Shown here: positions 31,176-40,017 of the stretch, piece by piece
How the letters are laid out: the number at the start of each line of letters is the position of its first letter
Position numbering within the stretch: position 1 is the stretch's first letter
DNA from: Silicimonas sp.
GTDB taxonomy: Bacteria > Pseudomonadota > Alphaproteobacteria > Rhodobacterales > Rhodobacteraceae
DNA: 64,000 bases
Assembly (NCBI GenBank): GCA_022820365.1
Contig: JAJEFO010000122.1
Span: 1-64,000 of the forward strand
Direction of reading: 5' to 3'
Notes under the pieces: generated by a model
What the model saw: only the letters and a program-made list of their open reading frames with translations
Database searches by the model: none
What the model was told of the DNA's origin: nothing
Position numbers and translations under genes: made by a program

Positions 31176-31660
31176 TCAATCCTGCCCCGCAAAGTCCCCC
31201 GGCCACCGTTCCGTTCGGCACTCGTCCATGGCCTGCAGACGCCTCCGGCAGCAATCCGAAACATGTCTGCGATTGATCACTTGGCAGCCCGCTTTCAAAT
31301 TGTGCCGGAACAAATGTGCCATACCCGCCGCACTTCACGCAATGCAGCTCCGGGTACTACTACTAGTAAATTGAAGAGCCAGACGTCATGGGTGCGACCT
31401 GCAACTTTTTCGGGATCGGTGCATGTGTCGCGGCACCTTGTCACTTTCCGACCGACGGACCGAACCCGCAACGGGACAAATATTTCGAGGATTGGCTATC
31501 CGGCGAGCGGCGGAGAGAAGGTCGGTCGGCGCACAGTTGAAACAACGACGTTCTGCACAGCATCAATGCCCCGCGACTGCAGGCGGTGCGCCGAACCGAT
31601 GACGAGCCCGAAGGCCGAAAGCGGCACAAAGGCGGAGGGCAGAATCTGCGAGTTCGCAAC
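31176..31660. other. Intergenic, no gene supported
   Basis: About 480 bp between the EcsC-like gene and the first MFS pseudogene copy. Open frames here are Arg/Ser/Thr-rich readings without domains. A short ACTACTACTAGTA stretch is at 31358-31370. This marks the left edge of a mosaic region. Confidence 0.45.
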
Positions 31661-32277
31661 TGGCTGTGTGCCGTTCCTCCCCTTGCCTGACCGGTCGACA
31701 TCGCCAAATCCCGTTGCTGGTCGAGACTACCGGTGACGACCAACAAGGCCCGCGGCTAGCAGCAGCCATGCGCAAACTGCGCCAAACGTCAGTGTAACGC
31801 CCAGTCCCAGGAATTCCACCGCAATCCCGAGAACGGCAGCACCGATCGCGCTGCTGCCAATCGCGACACTGGCCCACATGTTCATCACGCGGCCCCGCAT
31901 CTCGTTGCCGATCCGCGTTTGGATAACAGTCTGGCAGATAATGCCCGAATCGCTGGCCGCTGCCAAAATGGCAGCGGCCAGACCTATTGCTACAGGCCAG
32001 GATGCGGTCAGTCCGAGGCCCGCCATGCACGCCACCCCGCACATGCTGATGGCAGCAGACAATGGAAGGCGATTGCGTCCGAAGGCCGGCGGCAGCAATA
32101 CCAGCCCAGCGTTGCGCGCATCCGACCGATCGGTCAGGCACCAAAGAAAACGGGCCGAGAAACTTGCTGGGCAGAAAGTAAGCAAGTGCAATCAATCCGA
32201 CAAAGTTGGCCAATCCCGTCAGATTCCACGCCAGCCAGCCGACGACAGTGCGGAGCATCCACTTTGCGTTTAACCAA
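31661..32277 (-). pseudogene. MFS transporter pseudogene, copy 1 (internally deleted)
   Basis: This segment is a diverged direct repeat of 39950-41149. It keeps the C-terminal part of an MFS exporter (GLTASWPVAIGLAAAILAAA, IGNEMRGRVMNMWASVAIGS, VEFLGLGVTLTFGAVCA) and the N-terminal part (MLRTVVGWLAWNLTGLANFV). About 580 bp between them, corresponding to 40399-40980, are missing, with the junction at 32108/32109. The 5' end stops where the IS1634-like remnant begins. It cannot make a transporter. Confidence 0.88.
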
Positions 32278-32943
32278 ACAGAACTATATTGGGGTTTGAC
32301 GACTGATTCCGTCACCATCCTTCTGATTTTCAGGGGCTTTCCGGCTCGGAGGCCGCCGCTCAACGTGGCAGTCTTATGGGAACGTTCTGGTCCGGCTTCA
32401 CTCCGAGCAGCTGGAAGGCCCGTTTCTGGACCGGGGTCGGCGCGGTGACGACGGACAGCAGGCTTTCGCCATGGACCGGCAGGCGCAGCTGGTTCAGCGC
32501 CATGCCCGAGAGATCGTCGAGCAGGGTGCGGAAGCTGTGGACCGGCAGCCCGTCGGGGGTGCGCTTGGTGTCCGCCTTGGCCTTCGCGCTCTCCGAGACC
32601 TCGGCCTTCTCCTCCGGCGAGTTCCGCTGTGCCCGGGCGCCCTCGCGATCGTCATCCTCGAACAGCATCGGCGCGAGGCGCCGGCGCATGTGCCATTCGA
32701 CGTGCAGGGCCAGCATGCAAATGAACACCTGGGCGCAAACGTGATCCGGCGAATAGACGTTGACCGGACGGGACCTTTGGTCGCCCTTGGCATTCCGGAG
32801 CGCGCGCTCCAAGCCCGCCAGGCCTTTGCAATCCTCCGCGGCCTCCTTCGCGCCAAGTGACGCGGCATCCAGGCTGGTGCGGATGACGTAGACGCCTTCG
32901 AGCCGCGCCTCCTCGGCGATTCGGTAATTTTGCAAGAGGCGCT
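32278..32943. mobile_element. Remnant of IS1634-type insertion sequence
   Basis: The remnant lies between the MFS pseudogene copy and the duplicated promoter. It contains the C-terminal third of a transposase (minus strand) and its downstream end with the sequence TTGACGACTGATTCCGTCAC near 32297. The 5' part of the element is cut off at about 32943, directly next to promoter site D. Exact ends were not determined. Confidence 0.7.
32360..32935 (-). pseudogene. IS1634-family transposase, C-terminal fragment
   Basis: The 191 codons match the C-terminal region of IS1634-type (IS4-related DDE) transposases: EGVYVIRTSLD, the ERALRNAKGDQRSRPV block with the catalytic Glu region, HVCAQVFICMLALHVEWHMR, and KRTPDGLPVHSFRTLLDDL. 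Full-length members exceed 500 residues, so the N-terminal two thirds with the DDE aspartates are missing. It is not functional. Confidence 0.85.
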
Positions 32944-32960
32944 TTTAATTTCAAAATTTT

Positions 32961-33010
32961 GTGTTATCGATAACTTTTTTTCTTGACAAATGCCGCTTCT
33001 GGCACAATGC
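32961..33010 (+). promoter_or_regulatory. Duplicated promoter with LacI operator, site D
   Basis: GTTATCGATAAC at 32963-32974 is followed by a T-run and TTGACA at 32983-32988, then a 17-bp spacer before a weak -10. This reproduces the layout before the sugar-ABC ATPase gene at 24.4 kb, including the GGCACAA stretch downstream. It would make the following ABC operon respond to the LacI regulator of the sugar island. Confidence 0.8.
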
Positions 33011-33050
33011 TGAAGGAACGTAGCAGAAGATTCAACCCTGCGAGGCCGTC

Positions 33051-33242
33051 ATGTCAGGCCTGACCTTGGTCGAGATGCGGGGCACCACCCAGAGCTTTTG
33101 CGGTGTTACCTCGTTGTCTGATGTCGACCTTGATGCCTACGCAGGTGAGTTCTTGGCCATTGTCGGCGAAAATGGCGCCGGAAAGTCGACACTCAAAAAG
33201 ATCCTCACCGGAGACCGTGGTGAGAGTGCGTCTACAGGTTGA
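33051..33242 (+). pseudogene. Truncated copy of sugar ABC ATPase 5' end
   Basis: The 63-codon frame shares 43 of its first 54 residues with the ATPase at 23587-24345, including [12 protein letters not shown] and the Walker A (GENGAGKST). After KKILTG the homology ends and a new 9-residue tail leads to TGA. It is a duplicated gene start carried with its promoter. It may still act as a translated leader for the operon 37 bp downstream, but cannot be an ATPase. Confidence 0.88.
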
Positions 33243-33279
33243 ATTGGTACTCAATAGCACCTTTCAAGGGAGAAAGAAA

Positions 33280-34884
33280 ATGGAACAACTATTGTCTTGT
33301 CGACCCGCAAGGGCCCTTGCGCTTGTCGCAGGTGTGCTCTTGGCAACCGGGGTCGGTGCTCAAGTCCATGCTGCGGACCGCGTGGTCTTTGCGACAACGC
33401 TGCCACAGAATCAATCGAACCTTTTTTGGGGCGGGACAGGCGAGAGATTACCAAATTTCCAAGCTTTGGTTGGCCACGATCCGATATCCGGAAAATACGA
33501 CAACTCGGAACTCGCAGAAAGCTGGTCGACGAACGAAGGGTTCACGGAGTGGACGTTCAAGCTGAAGCCGGATGCCGAGTTTCATTTCGGATGGGGACCC
33601 GTCACAGCGGCCGATGTTGTTCACAGCTACGAACTTACAACCGGTCCTGACAGCACAATTAACTCGATAGAACATTTGCGTGCAAAATCCGCTGTAGCCG
33701 TCGACGATCACACCGTTGTCTTCACGTTCGACACGCCGCGTACCAACTATGCCTTCCAGCATGCTGGTCGAGGATCACTCGTGATCTATAGCAAGGCGCA
33801 ATACGACGCTGAGGGTGTCGAGGGCTACAACACCAAACCGGCAGGCACCTCCGCATATCAGTATGTCGAGCGTGTTCCCGGAGTGGGTGTCACGTTCGAG
33901 CGTGTCGAGAACCACTGGCAGGGCACAGTTCCCGACTTCAAGGAACTTGAAATCCGCTACGTGCAGGAGCAGGCCACGATCCTTGCGCTGCTTTTGTCCG
34001 GCGAAGCGCAAATCGCCAGCATTCCACGTGAGCTGCAGAAACAAGCGCTGGAGGCAGGCAAGAAGATAATCTCGTCCCAGAACCCAGCGATGGCGACAGG
34101 CGCGATCTTCAATGGCATGTACGGCAAGTCCGGGGACCCGGCATACCGCCCGGACCTGCCGTGGTGGAACGTCAAGGTGCGCGAAGCCATGAACCGTGCG
34201 CTCAATCGCGAAGAAATGATCGACGTGCTTTACGATGGTCGCGCAGAACCAACTCCAAGCTGGTTGATGGACTCGCGCAACGAAGGTTATGTGCCAGAGT
34301 TGATGGAGCGTTTCGACGAAATGTACGGCTATGACCCGGAACGTGCCAGAGAGCTTCTGGCTGAAGCCGGCTATCCCGATGCCTTCCCGGACCCGATGAT
34401 CCCGATTGTTTCCTCGACCCTGAACGGCAATCCCGAGTTCCCGGTCATGTCGGAACTTCTCCAAGTCTATTTCGAGGAAATCGGCCTTCAGACCGAATTG
34501 CGCGAGATGGACTGGCCTAAACTCGGCGCATTGGGGCGCGCACGCGAATCCTTCATGATCAGCCCGGTGCGGAACGCCCCGCTGCGCCCAACCGAGGCCG
34601 CGCTTGTGAACTTCCATACCGAGCGTGGGACGCCTTACGGCGGGTTTGAAGACGACAAGATTGAGGGTCTCGCAGACAAGCTGACCGCAACCATTGACCC
34701 CGATGAGCGAAATGCAATTGCTTCCGAAGCTTTCACCTATCTGTTCGAGCAATATGTCGACATGCCGCTCGCCATTGTCTTTGCCGAGGTCACCGTTGAC
34801 CCCGAGGTTGTCAGCGACTGGACCTTCCCGGGTGTGACAACCAACAGCATCAGCCACTGGCACCTGATCAAGGCTGCCAAGTAA
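33280..34884 (+). CDS. Family 5 extracellular solute-binding protein
   Basis: The 534-residue periplasmic protein has a signal peptide ending near GVGAQVHAA and a DppA/OppA fold (LAESWSTNEGFTEWTFKLKP, FHFGWGPVTAADVVHSYE, VREAMNRALNREEMIDVLY, YDPERARELLAEAGYPD). Family 5 proteins bind peptides, but also nickel, opines, and some oligosaccharides, so the ligand is open. The ribosome site AAGGGAGAAAG precedes the ATG at 33280. It is the first full gene behind the captured promoter D. Confidence 0.92.
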   Translation: MEQLLSCRPARALALVAGVLLATGVGAQVHAADRVVFATTLPQNQSNLFWGGTGERLPNFQALVGHDPISGKYDNSELAESWSTNEGFTEWTFKLKPDAEFHFGWGPVTAADVVHSYELTTGPDSTINSIEHLRAKSAVAVDDHTVVFTFDTPRTNYAFQHAGRGSLVIYSKAQYDAEGVEGYNTKPAGTSAYQYVERVPGVGVTFERVENHWQGTVPDFKELEIRYVQEQATILALLLSGEAQIASIPRELQKQALEAGKKIISSQNPAMATGAIFNGMYGKSGDPAYRPDLPWWNVKVREAMNRALNREEMIDVLYDGRAEPTPSWLMDSRNEGYVPELMERFDEMYGYDPERARELLAEAGYPDAFPDPMIPIVSSTLNGNPEFPVMSELLQVYFEEIGLQTELREMDWPKLGALGRARESFMISPVRNAPLRPTEAALVNFHTERGTPYGGFEDDKIEGLADKLTATIDPDERNAIASEAFTYLFEQYVDMPLAIVFAEVTVDPEVVSDWTFPGVTTNSISHWHLIKAAK

Positions 34885-34937
34885 GTTCACGCAAAGGGAC
34901 GGGCCACTGCCGCAAAGATGCGGTGGCCCGGCTCGTC

Positions 34938-36047
34938 ATGCGCTCGACTGCGCTCGTCCGCCCGCCGCATCGACCAAGAAAAAGCACCACCCCCTTGAAC
35001 AATTCGCTTCCGTACAAATGTTACGTGTCCTGCTTGTCCGGGAATGAAGTCAACGTTTTCGCCGGTTGCGCGATTTCGGGGTCGCTCGAACAGATCCAAG
35101 TGATCTCCGCCGTGGAGAAGGGCAAGGGATGGGTCGGGCGCGGCATGTCCCTGACCAGGTCCAAGGATGGCAGCCGCATCCATGTCTCGGTCATCGGAAT
35201 GAAGGACGGTGAAGAACAGGACCGGATCGACACTTATGCCGTTGATCCCGCGACCGGCAATCTGACCTTCCTGTCCGGCACTCCCGTCATGGCCCAGCTC
35301 AACCATGTTTCCGTTGATCACACGGGCGAGTTCCTTATGGGGGCCTCCGTCCCCTCCAGCGTGATCGTGGTGCATCCGATCGGGCCGCGCGGGCAGGTTC
35401 AGGAGACACCCTCGGACGTGGTCGCCAATGCCAGCGGGGCGCATCTGATACTGACCGATCCATCCAATCGCTTTGCCTATGCGCCAAGCCTGTTCTCGCA
35501 CCTGCTCTATGCATTCAAGTACGATGAAAACTGCGGAACCCTATGCCCGAACACACCTGATGCCATCCATCAAAGCCCCGGTGCCGGCAGCCGCCATATT
35601 GCCTTCCACCCGAACCGGCGCTATCTCTACCTTCTAAACGAGCGTGACGGCAGCCTGATCGCTTATCGCCTGAACCCTGTTGACGGTAGCCTGCACGAGA
35701 TCATGCGCGACTGGCACATCCGCCCCGATCTGGAGGGTGAACCATGGGGCGCCGCCGTACATGTCTCACCCAATGGTGACCGGCTGTTCGCAACCGAACG
35801 CCGCGGCAATACCCTCGCCGCCTGGGATCTCAATCCTGAAAGCGGCCATGTCTCGAACCGAAAGCTCGTGGACACCGCCAACAACCCGCGAGATTTCGAT
35901 GTCACGCCCAATGGCCGCTTCCTGGTCGTTGCCGCACTGAAGGACGACTGCCTTGAGGTTTTTGACGTATCCGATCCATCTGAACCTCCAAAGAAGATCA
36001 GCGAACTTTCGACTGGCTCTGAACCGGGCTGGGTCGAGATCGTCTGA
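34938..36047 (+). CDS. Lactonase family (seven-bladed propeller) protein
   Basis: About 369 residues resemble the 6-phosphogluconolactonase (YbhE/Pgl) type: CYVSCLSGNEVNVFA, repeated blades with HVSVDHTGEFLMGAS, HIAFHPNRRYLYLLNE, AAVHVSPNGDRLFATER, and DFDVTPNGRFLVVAALKD. Such proteins hydrolyse sugar lactones or cycloisomerise related acids. It is placed between the binding protein and the permeases, which suggests a lactone-containing transport substrate. The start is uncertain: GTG 34923, ATG 34938 or TTG 34995 are all in frame, and the domain begins only after the last. Confidence 0.82.
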   Translation: MRSTALVRPPHRPRKSTTPLNNSLPYKCYVSCLSGNEVNVFAGCAISGSLEQIQVISAVEKGKGWVGRGMSLTRSKDGSRIHVSVIGMKDGEEQDRIDTYAVDPATGNLTFLSGTPVMAQLNHVSVDHTGEFLMGASVPSSVIVVHPIGPRGQVQETPSDVVANASGAHLILTDPSNRFAYAPSLFSHLLYAFKYDENCGTLCPNTPDAIHQSPGAGSRHIAFHPNRRYLYLLNERDGSLIAYRLNPVDGSLHEIMRDWHIRPDLEGEPWGAAVHVSPNGDRLFATERRGNTLAAWDLNPESGHVSNRKLVDTANNPRDFDVTPNGRFLVVAALKDDCLEVFDVSDPSEPPKKISELSTGSEPGWVEIV

Positions 36048-36121
36048 ACTCGCGCAGATTCTGAGGCAGCGAGCAGCAATGGTGGAACGGGCAGTAGCAA
36101 GGGAGGCAATTTGAGCGCGAC

Positions 36122-37042
36122 TTGCTTCGCTTCATGCTCATACGGTTCTCGCAGGCGATGATGTCACTTTTCGTCGTGACGATTGTCGTGTTCAGCCTCA
36201 GCCATTTGACCGGAGACCCGGTCGACGCGATGCTGCCCGACGACGCGACCCAGCAGCAGATTGAAGACCTAACCAAGCATCTTGGACTGGATCGACCTTA
36301 TCACGTTCAATACGTCACCTTTATTGGCAACGCACTGCGCGGTGATTTCGGGCAGTCCACAAAGTGGAGAGGCAAATCCGCATCCACGGTGGTGCTGGAG
36401 CGTCTTCCGGCGACGTTGAAGCTGGGCGGTCTCGCAATCCTCATCAGTGTTGTCGCGTCTATTCCACTGGGCGTGCTGGCCGCTGTTTATCGAAACTCTC
36501 CTCTGGATCGAGGGGCCAGTGTCATCGCCCTGCTCGGACAATCGCTGCCGGCATTCTGGCTAGCAATCGTCCTGATGTGGATTTTTGCAGTCACCTTGGG
36601 TTGGTTCCCGACATCCGGGCTTGGCGGGCTCTCATACATGATCCTCCCTGCCGTCGCCATGGCTTGGTTTCAAGTCGCCGCGCTTACGCGACTGACCAGA
36701 TCGGCGATGCTGGAAGTTCTGGATTCTGAGTACGTCAAATTTGCCAAGGTCAAGGGCCTGACCGAAAACGTGGTGATCTGGAAGCACGCCTTCCGGAATG
36801 CCGCGATTGTCCCGGTCACCTATTTCGGTGTCCTTGCAGGCTCGCTGCTGACAGGTTCGGTGGTCATCGAGACCGTTTTTGCTTGGCCCGGCACTGGCCT
36901 TCTGGCGCTTGAAGCCATCCGAGGCCGAGATTTCCCGGTCGTCCAATTTGTCGTGTTGTTTTTCGCGGTGTTCTACCTTTTCGCAAACCTGGTGATCGAC
37001 GTCGTTTACGGGTTGATCGACCCAAGAATTCGGCAGGATTGA
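36122..37042 (+). CDS. Dipeptide-type ABC transporter permease (DppB-like)
   Basis: The 306-residue permease begins with the DppB N-terminal helix (RFSQAMMSLFVVTIVVFSLS, then HLTGDPVD) and carries the coupling region EVLDSEYVKFAKVKGLTENV and the closing VIETVFAWPGTGLL. The start is TTG 36122 or ATG 36134. It pairs with the DppC-like permease 3 bp downstream. Confidence 0.93.
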   Translation: MLRFMLIRFSQAMMSLFVVTIVVFSLSHLTGDPVDAMLPDDATQQQIEDLTKHLGLDRPYHVQYVTFIGNALRGDFGQSTKWRGKSASTVVLERLPATLKLGGLAILISVVASIPLGVLAAVYRNSPLDRGASVIALLGQSLPAFWLAIVLMWIFAVTLGWFPTSGLGGLSYMILPAVAMAWFQVAALTRLTRSAMLEVLDSEYVKFAKVKGLTENVVIWKHAFRNAAIVPVTYFGVLAGSLLTGSVVIETVFAWPGTGLLALEAIRGRDFPVVQFVVLFFAVFYLFANLVIDVVYGLIDPRIRQD

Positions 37043-37045
37043 CGA

Positions 37046-37900
37046 GTGGGCAGGACAGCAAGACTCTCAAGATTCATGTTGAGCGTTCCAGGTGCTGCCT
37101 TCATCGTACTGGTGATCGTACTGATCATTCCTGCGCTGTTTGCAGACCTCATCGCGCCGCATGATCCCTATAAGGCCAACATCCGCAGCCGTCTGGAACC
37201 GCCCTTTCTCTTCGGAGGAACAACCGAGTTCATCCTCGGCACCGACCGGCTAGGGCGCGATGTCTTCAGCCGGATCATTCACGGTGCCAAATTTGCGCTC
37301 GGCATCTCGATGGTCGGAATTCTTCTTGGGGCCGTGGTCGGCACAGCCCTTGGATTGATTGCCGGTTTCCTTCGCGGTTGGTGGGACGCGACCATCATGC
37401 GCGCCGTCGACATCACCTTCGCATTGCCCAGCATCTTGCTTGCGCTGGCTCTCGCCTCGGTCTCCGGCCCCAGCTTTGAACTTGTCATCTTCGTGGTGAT
37501 CTTTGTGATCTGGGGCTACTTCGCGCGACAAGTTCGGGCAGAGACGCTTGCTTTGCGCGAGTTGGATTTCGTTGCGCGCGCGCGCGTGCTCGGAGCATCC
37601 GAATACAGGATCATGTGGAAATACATTCTTCCGAATATCGTAAACACCATCGTTGTACTTGGGACTTTGCAAATCGGCGTCGTCATCATCTTGGAGGCTA
37701 CCTTGAGCTTCCTTGGCATCGGCATTCCACGACCGACGCCAGCCTGGGGGCTGCTGGTCGCAGATGGGCGCCAACTCATCGTGTCCAGCTGGTGGATTTC
37801 TTTCTTCCCCGGCCTCGCCATTCTGTTAACAGTCATGTCTGTAAACGTGTTGGGAGACGCCTTGCGCGACGTACTCGACCCGAAATCAAGGTCGGTGTGA
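37046..37900 (+). CDS. Dipeptide-type ABC transporter permease (DppC-like)
   Basis: The 284-residue second permease has the characteristic periplasmic loop with HDPYKANIRSRLEPPF, LGTDRLGRDVFSRIIHGAK, and the coupling loop ALRELDFVARARVLGASEYR. It starts with GTG 3 bp after the DppB-like stop; an in-frame ATG at 37076 also exists. Confidence 0.94.
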   Translation: MGRTARLSRFMLSVPGAAFIVLVIVLIIPALFADLIAPHDPYKANIRSRLEPPFLFGGTTEFILGTDRLGRDVFSRIIHGAKFALGISMVGILLGAVVGTALGLIAGFLRGWWDATIMRAVDITFALPSILLALALASVSGPSFELVIFVVIFVIWGYFARQVRAETLALRELDFVARARVLGASEYRIMWKYILPNIVNTIVVLGTLQIGVVIILEATLSFLGIGIPRPTPAWGLLVADGRQLIVSSWWISFFPGLAILLTVMSVNVLGDALRDVLDPKSRSV

Positions 37901-37901
37901 C

Positions 37902-38894
37902 ATGAGCAATGAGCCCCTTCTGGATGTGCGCAACCTGACGACCGTTCTCGACCTTGCAGCGGGCACGATGCCTGTTGTAGACGATGTAAGCTTCACGGTC
38001 GGGCGGGGCGAGACACTTGGAATCGTTGGAGAATCCGGCAGCGGCAAATCGATGACCGCCAACTCGATCATCCAAATCTTGCCAAAGAAGATTGGACGTA
38101 TCGCAGGTGGGAAGATCCTTTTCGATGGACGGGATTTGTCGCAATTCTCAGATGCAGACCTAACCAAGGTCCGCGGTCGCGAAATCGCGATGATCCTGCA
38201 AGATCCGCACACTTCGCTGAACCCCGTCTATACGATTGGAAATCAGGTGATCGAGGCACTTAGACTCGATGATCCGCGACAGCCAAAGCGTTCACTGCTC
38301 GGCAAGGCAATCAATGTGTTGAAGAAGATGAATGTTGCCGACGCCGAGCGCCGTCTGCACGCATTTCCGCATCAGATGAGCGGCGGGATGAAACAGCGGG
38401 TTGTTGGCGCCATCGCCTTTTCGAGCGCGCCTAAACTCATCATCGCGGACGAGCCGACTACTGCGCTGGATGTGACGATCCAACTACAATACCTGCAACT
38501 TCTTGAAGGAATTCAGAAAAACACAGGTGCTGCCATTATCTTCATCACCCATGATCTGGGCATTGTTGCAAATCTCTGCCACAGGCTCGCCGTTATGTAT
38601 GGCGGCAGGATCATAGAAAGCGGGACGGTGAAGGATGTATTCGCCGCGCCATCTCATCCATATACGCAAGCACTTCTGAGGTCTGTGCCCAGCATTGATA
38701 CTAAGGTCTACCGGCTCTACGCCATCGAAGGCCAGCCGCCGCCGCTGACAGAAGAGATTGCAGGCTGCAAATTCGCATCTCGCTGCCCCCTCGCGACTGA
38801 CGTTTGCCGATCACATCGTCCCGATCCGAAGCCGGGCCGAAGCGGCGCAGTGTCGCATGAAGCAAGCTGCTGGCATTTGGGAGAGACACTGTGA
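37902..38894 (+). CDS. Dipeptide-type ABC transporter ATPase (DppD-like)
   Basis: The 330-residue ATPase shows Walker A GESGSGKSM, signature MSGGMKQR, Walker B LIIADEPTTALD, and the Cys-rich C-terminal region (CKFASRCPLATDVC) that in OppD/DppD proteins binds an iron-sulfur cluster. It overlaps the next ATPase by 4 bp (GTGA). Confidence 0.95.
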   Translation: MSNEPLLDVRNLTTVLDLAAGTMPVVDDVSFTVGRGETLGIVGESGSGKSMTANSIIQILPKKIGRIAGGKILFDGRDLSQFSDADLTKVRGREIAMILQDPHTSLNPVYTIGNQVIEALRLDDPRQPKRSLLGKAINVLKKMNVADAERRLHAFPHQMSGGMKQRVVGAIAFSSAPKLIIADEPTTALDVTIQLQYLQLLEGIQKNTGAAIIFITHDLGIVANLCHRLAVMYGGRIIESGTVKDVFAAPSHPYTQALLRSVPSIDTKVYRLYAIEGQPPPLTEEIAGCKFASRCPLATDVCRSHRPDPKPGRSGAVSHEASCWHLGETL

Positions 38895-39871
38895 TCTCCT
38901 TTTTGAAGGTTGAGAACCTCTCTAAACACTTCCCTGTTCGCACTGGCATATTTCACCGCAAGGAACACATCGTGCGCGCGGTTCAGGATGTGAGCTTCGA
39001 GTTGGAGGAAGGCCAGACACTGGCGCTAGTCGGGGAATCGGGCTGTGGCAAGACCACGCTCGCGTGGATGCTTCTCAAACTGATCGAACCGACATCGGGA
39101 CGGTTCTGGCTCAATGGCCAGGACGTTGCCGAACTGACCGGCCCTGATCTCCGCCAATATCGGACGAACGTGCAGGCCGTTTTTCAGGATCCCTGGGCGT
39201 CGCTCAGTCCGCGGATGCGCGTTTTCGACATCGTCGCTGAGGGTTTGCGCTTGAATGACAACCTCAGCGACGGCGCCATGACAAAACGTGTTGACGAAGC
39301 CTTGTGCTCGGTGGGCTTGCGACCGGACGACGGGCACAAGTTTCCGCACGAATTTTCCGGTGGGCAACGCCAACGCATTGCGATCGCAAGCGCCATCGTG
39401 CAACGTCCGAAACTCATTATTCTGGACGAGCCCGTTTCGGCGCTCGATGTTTCGATCCGCTCACAAATCATGAATTTGTTCAAGGATATTCAGTCCGAGT
39501 TTGGGTGCAGCTACGTCGTAGTCGCTCATGACCTAGGCACAACGCGATACATGGCCGACAGAGTTGCCGTCATGTATCTTGGCTCGCTCGTCGAATTTGG
39601 ATCGACCGACAAAATGTTCGATGCGCCGGAACATCCATACACCCAGGCTTTGTTGTCTGCCGCGTTGCCAATTCAAAAGTCCGACGACAAACCGCCGATT
39701 GTATTACGGGGCGAGGTTCCTTCCCCAGTCAACCCACCCTCAGGCTGCTTGTTTCACCCAAGGTGCCAATCGTTCATCGGCGACGTATGTAGCTCGAATG
39801 CACCAAATTGGCGCAAAAGCGGATCAGCCGATCATTGGGTTCGTTGCCACATTGGTACGGAATGGGGCTAA
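38891..39871 (+). CDS. Dipeptide-type ABC transporter ATPase (DppF-like)
   Basis: The 326-residue partner ATPase has Walker A GESGCGKTT, the typical QAVFQDPWASLSPRM, signature FSGGQRQR, Walker B LIILDEPVSALD and C-terminal GCLFHPRCQSFIGDVC. It starts with GTG at 38891 and ends the operon. The MFS pseudogene copy 2 begins within 150 bp on the other strand. Confidence 0.95.
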   Translation: MISFLKVENLSKHFPVRTGIFHRKEHIVRAVQDVSFELEEGQTLALVGESGCGKTTLAWMLLKLIEPTSGRFWLNGQDVAELTGPDLRQYRTNVQAVFQDPWASLSPRMRVFDIVAEGLRLNDNLSDGAMTKRVDEALCSVGLRPDDGHKFPHEFSGGQRQRIAIASAIVQRPKLIILDEPVSALDVSIRSQIMNLFKDIQSEFGCSYVVVAHDLGTTRYMADRVAVMYLGSLVEFGSTDKMFDAPEHPYTQALLSAALPIQKSDDKPPIVLRGEVPSPVNPPSGCLFHPRCQSFIGDVCSSNAPNWRKSGSADHWVRCHIGTEWG

Positions 39872-40017
39872 CGACCATGTTTACGAAACACGCCGCTACA
39901 CGGACCCAGCAAAATCTCCGGGGTCAAGCCGACTTTCGCTCCATTGCATTTGGCCGTGTGCCGTTCCTCACCGTGCCTGGGCCAATCGACATCGCCAAGT
40001 CCCGTTGCTTGTCGAGA

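Noticed and set aside
31140-31736. 198-codon plus-strand frame
   Set aside because: It spans the EcsC start, a gap and the MFS pseudogene in antisense, with Arg/Thr/Ser-rich composition.
33775-34890. 371-codon minus-strand frame
   Set aside because: It lies fully antisense to a well-supported solute-binding protein gene and shows no domain.
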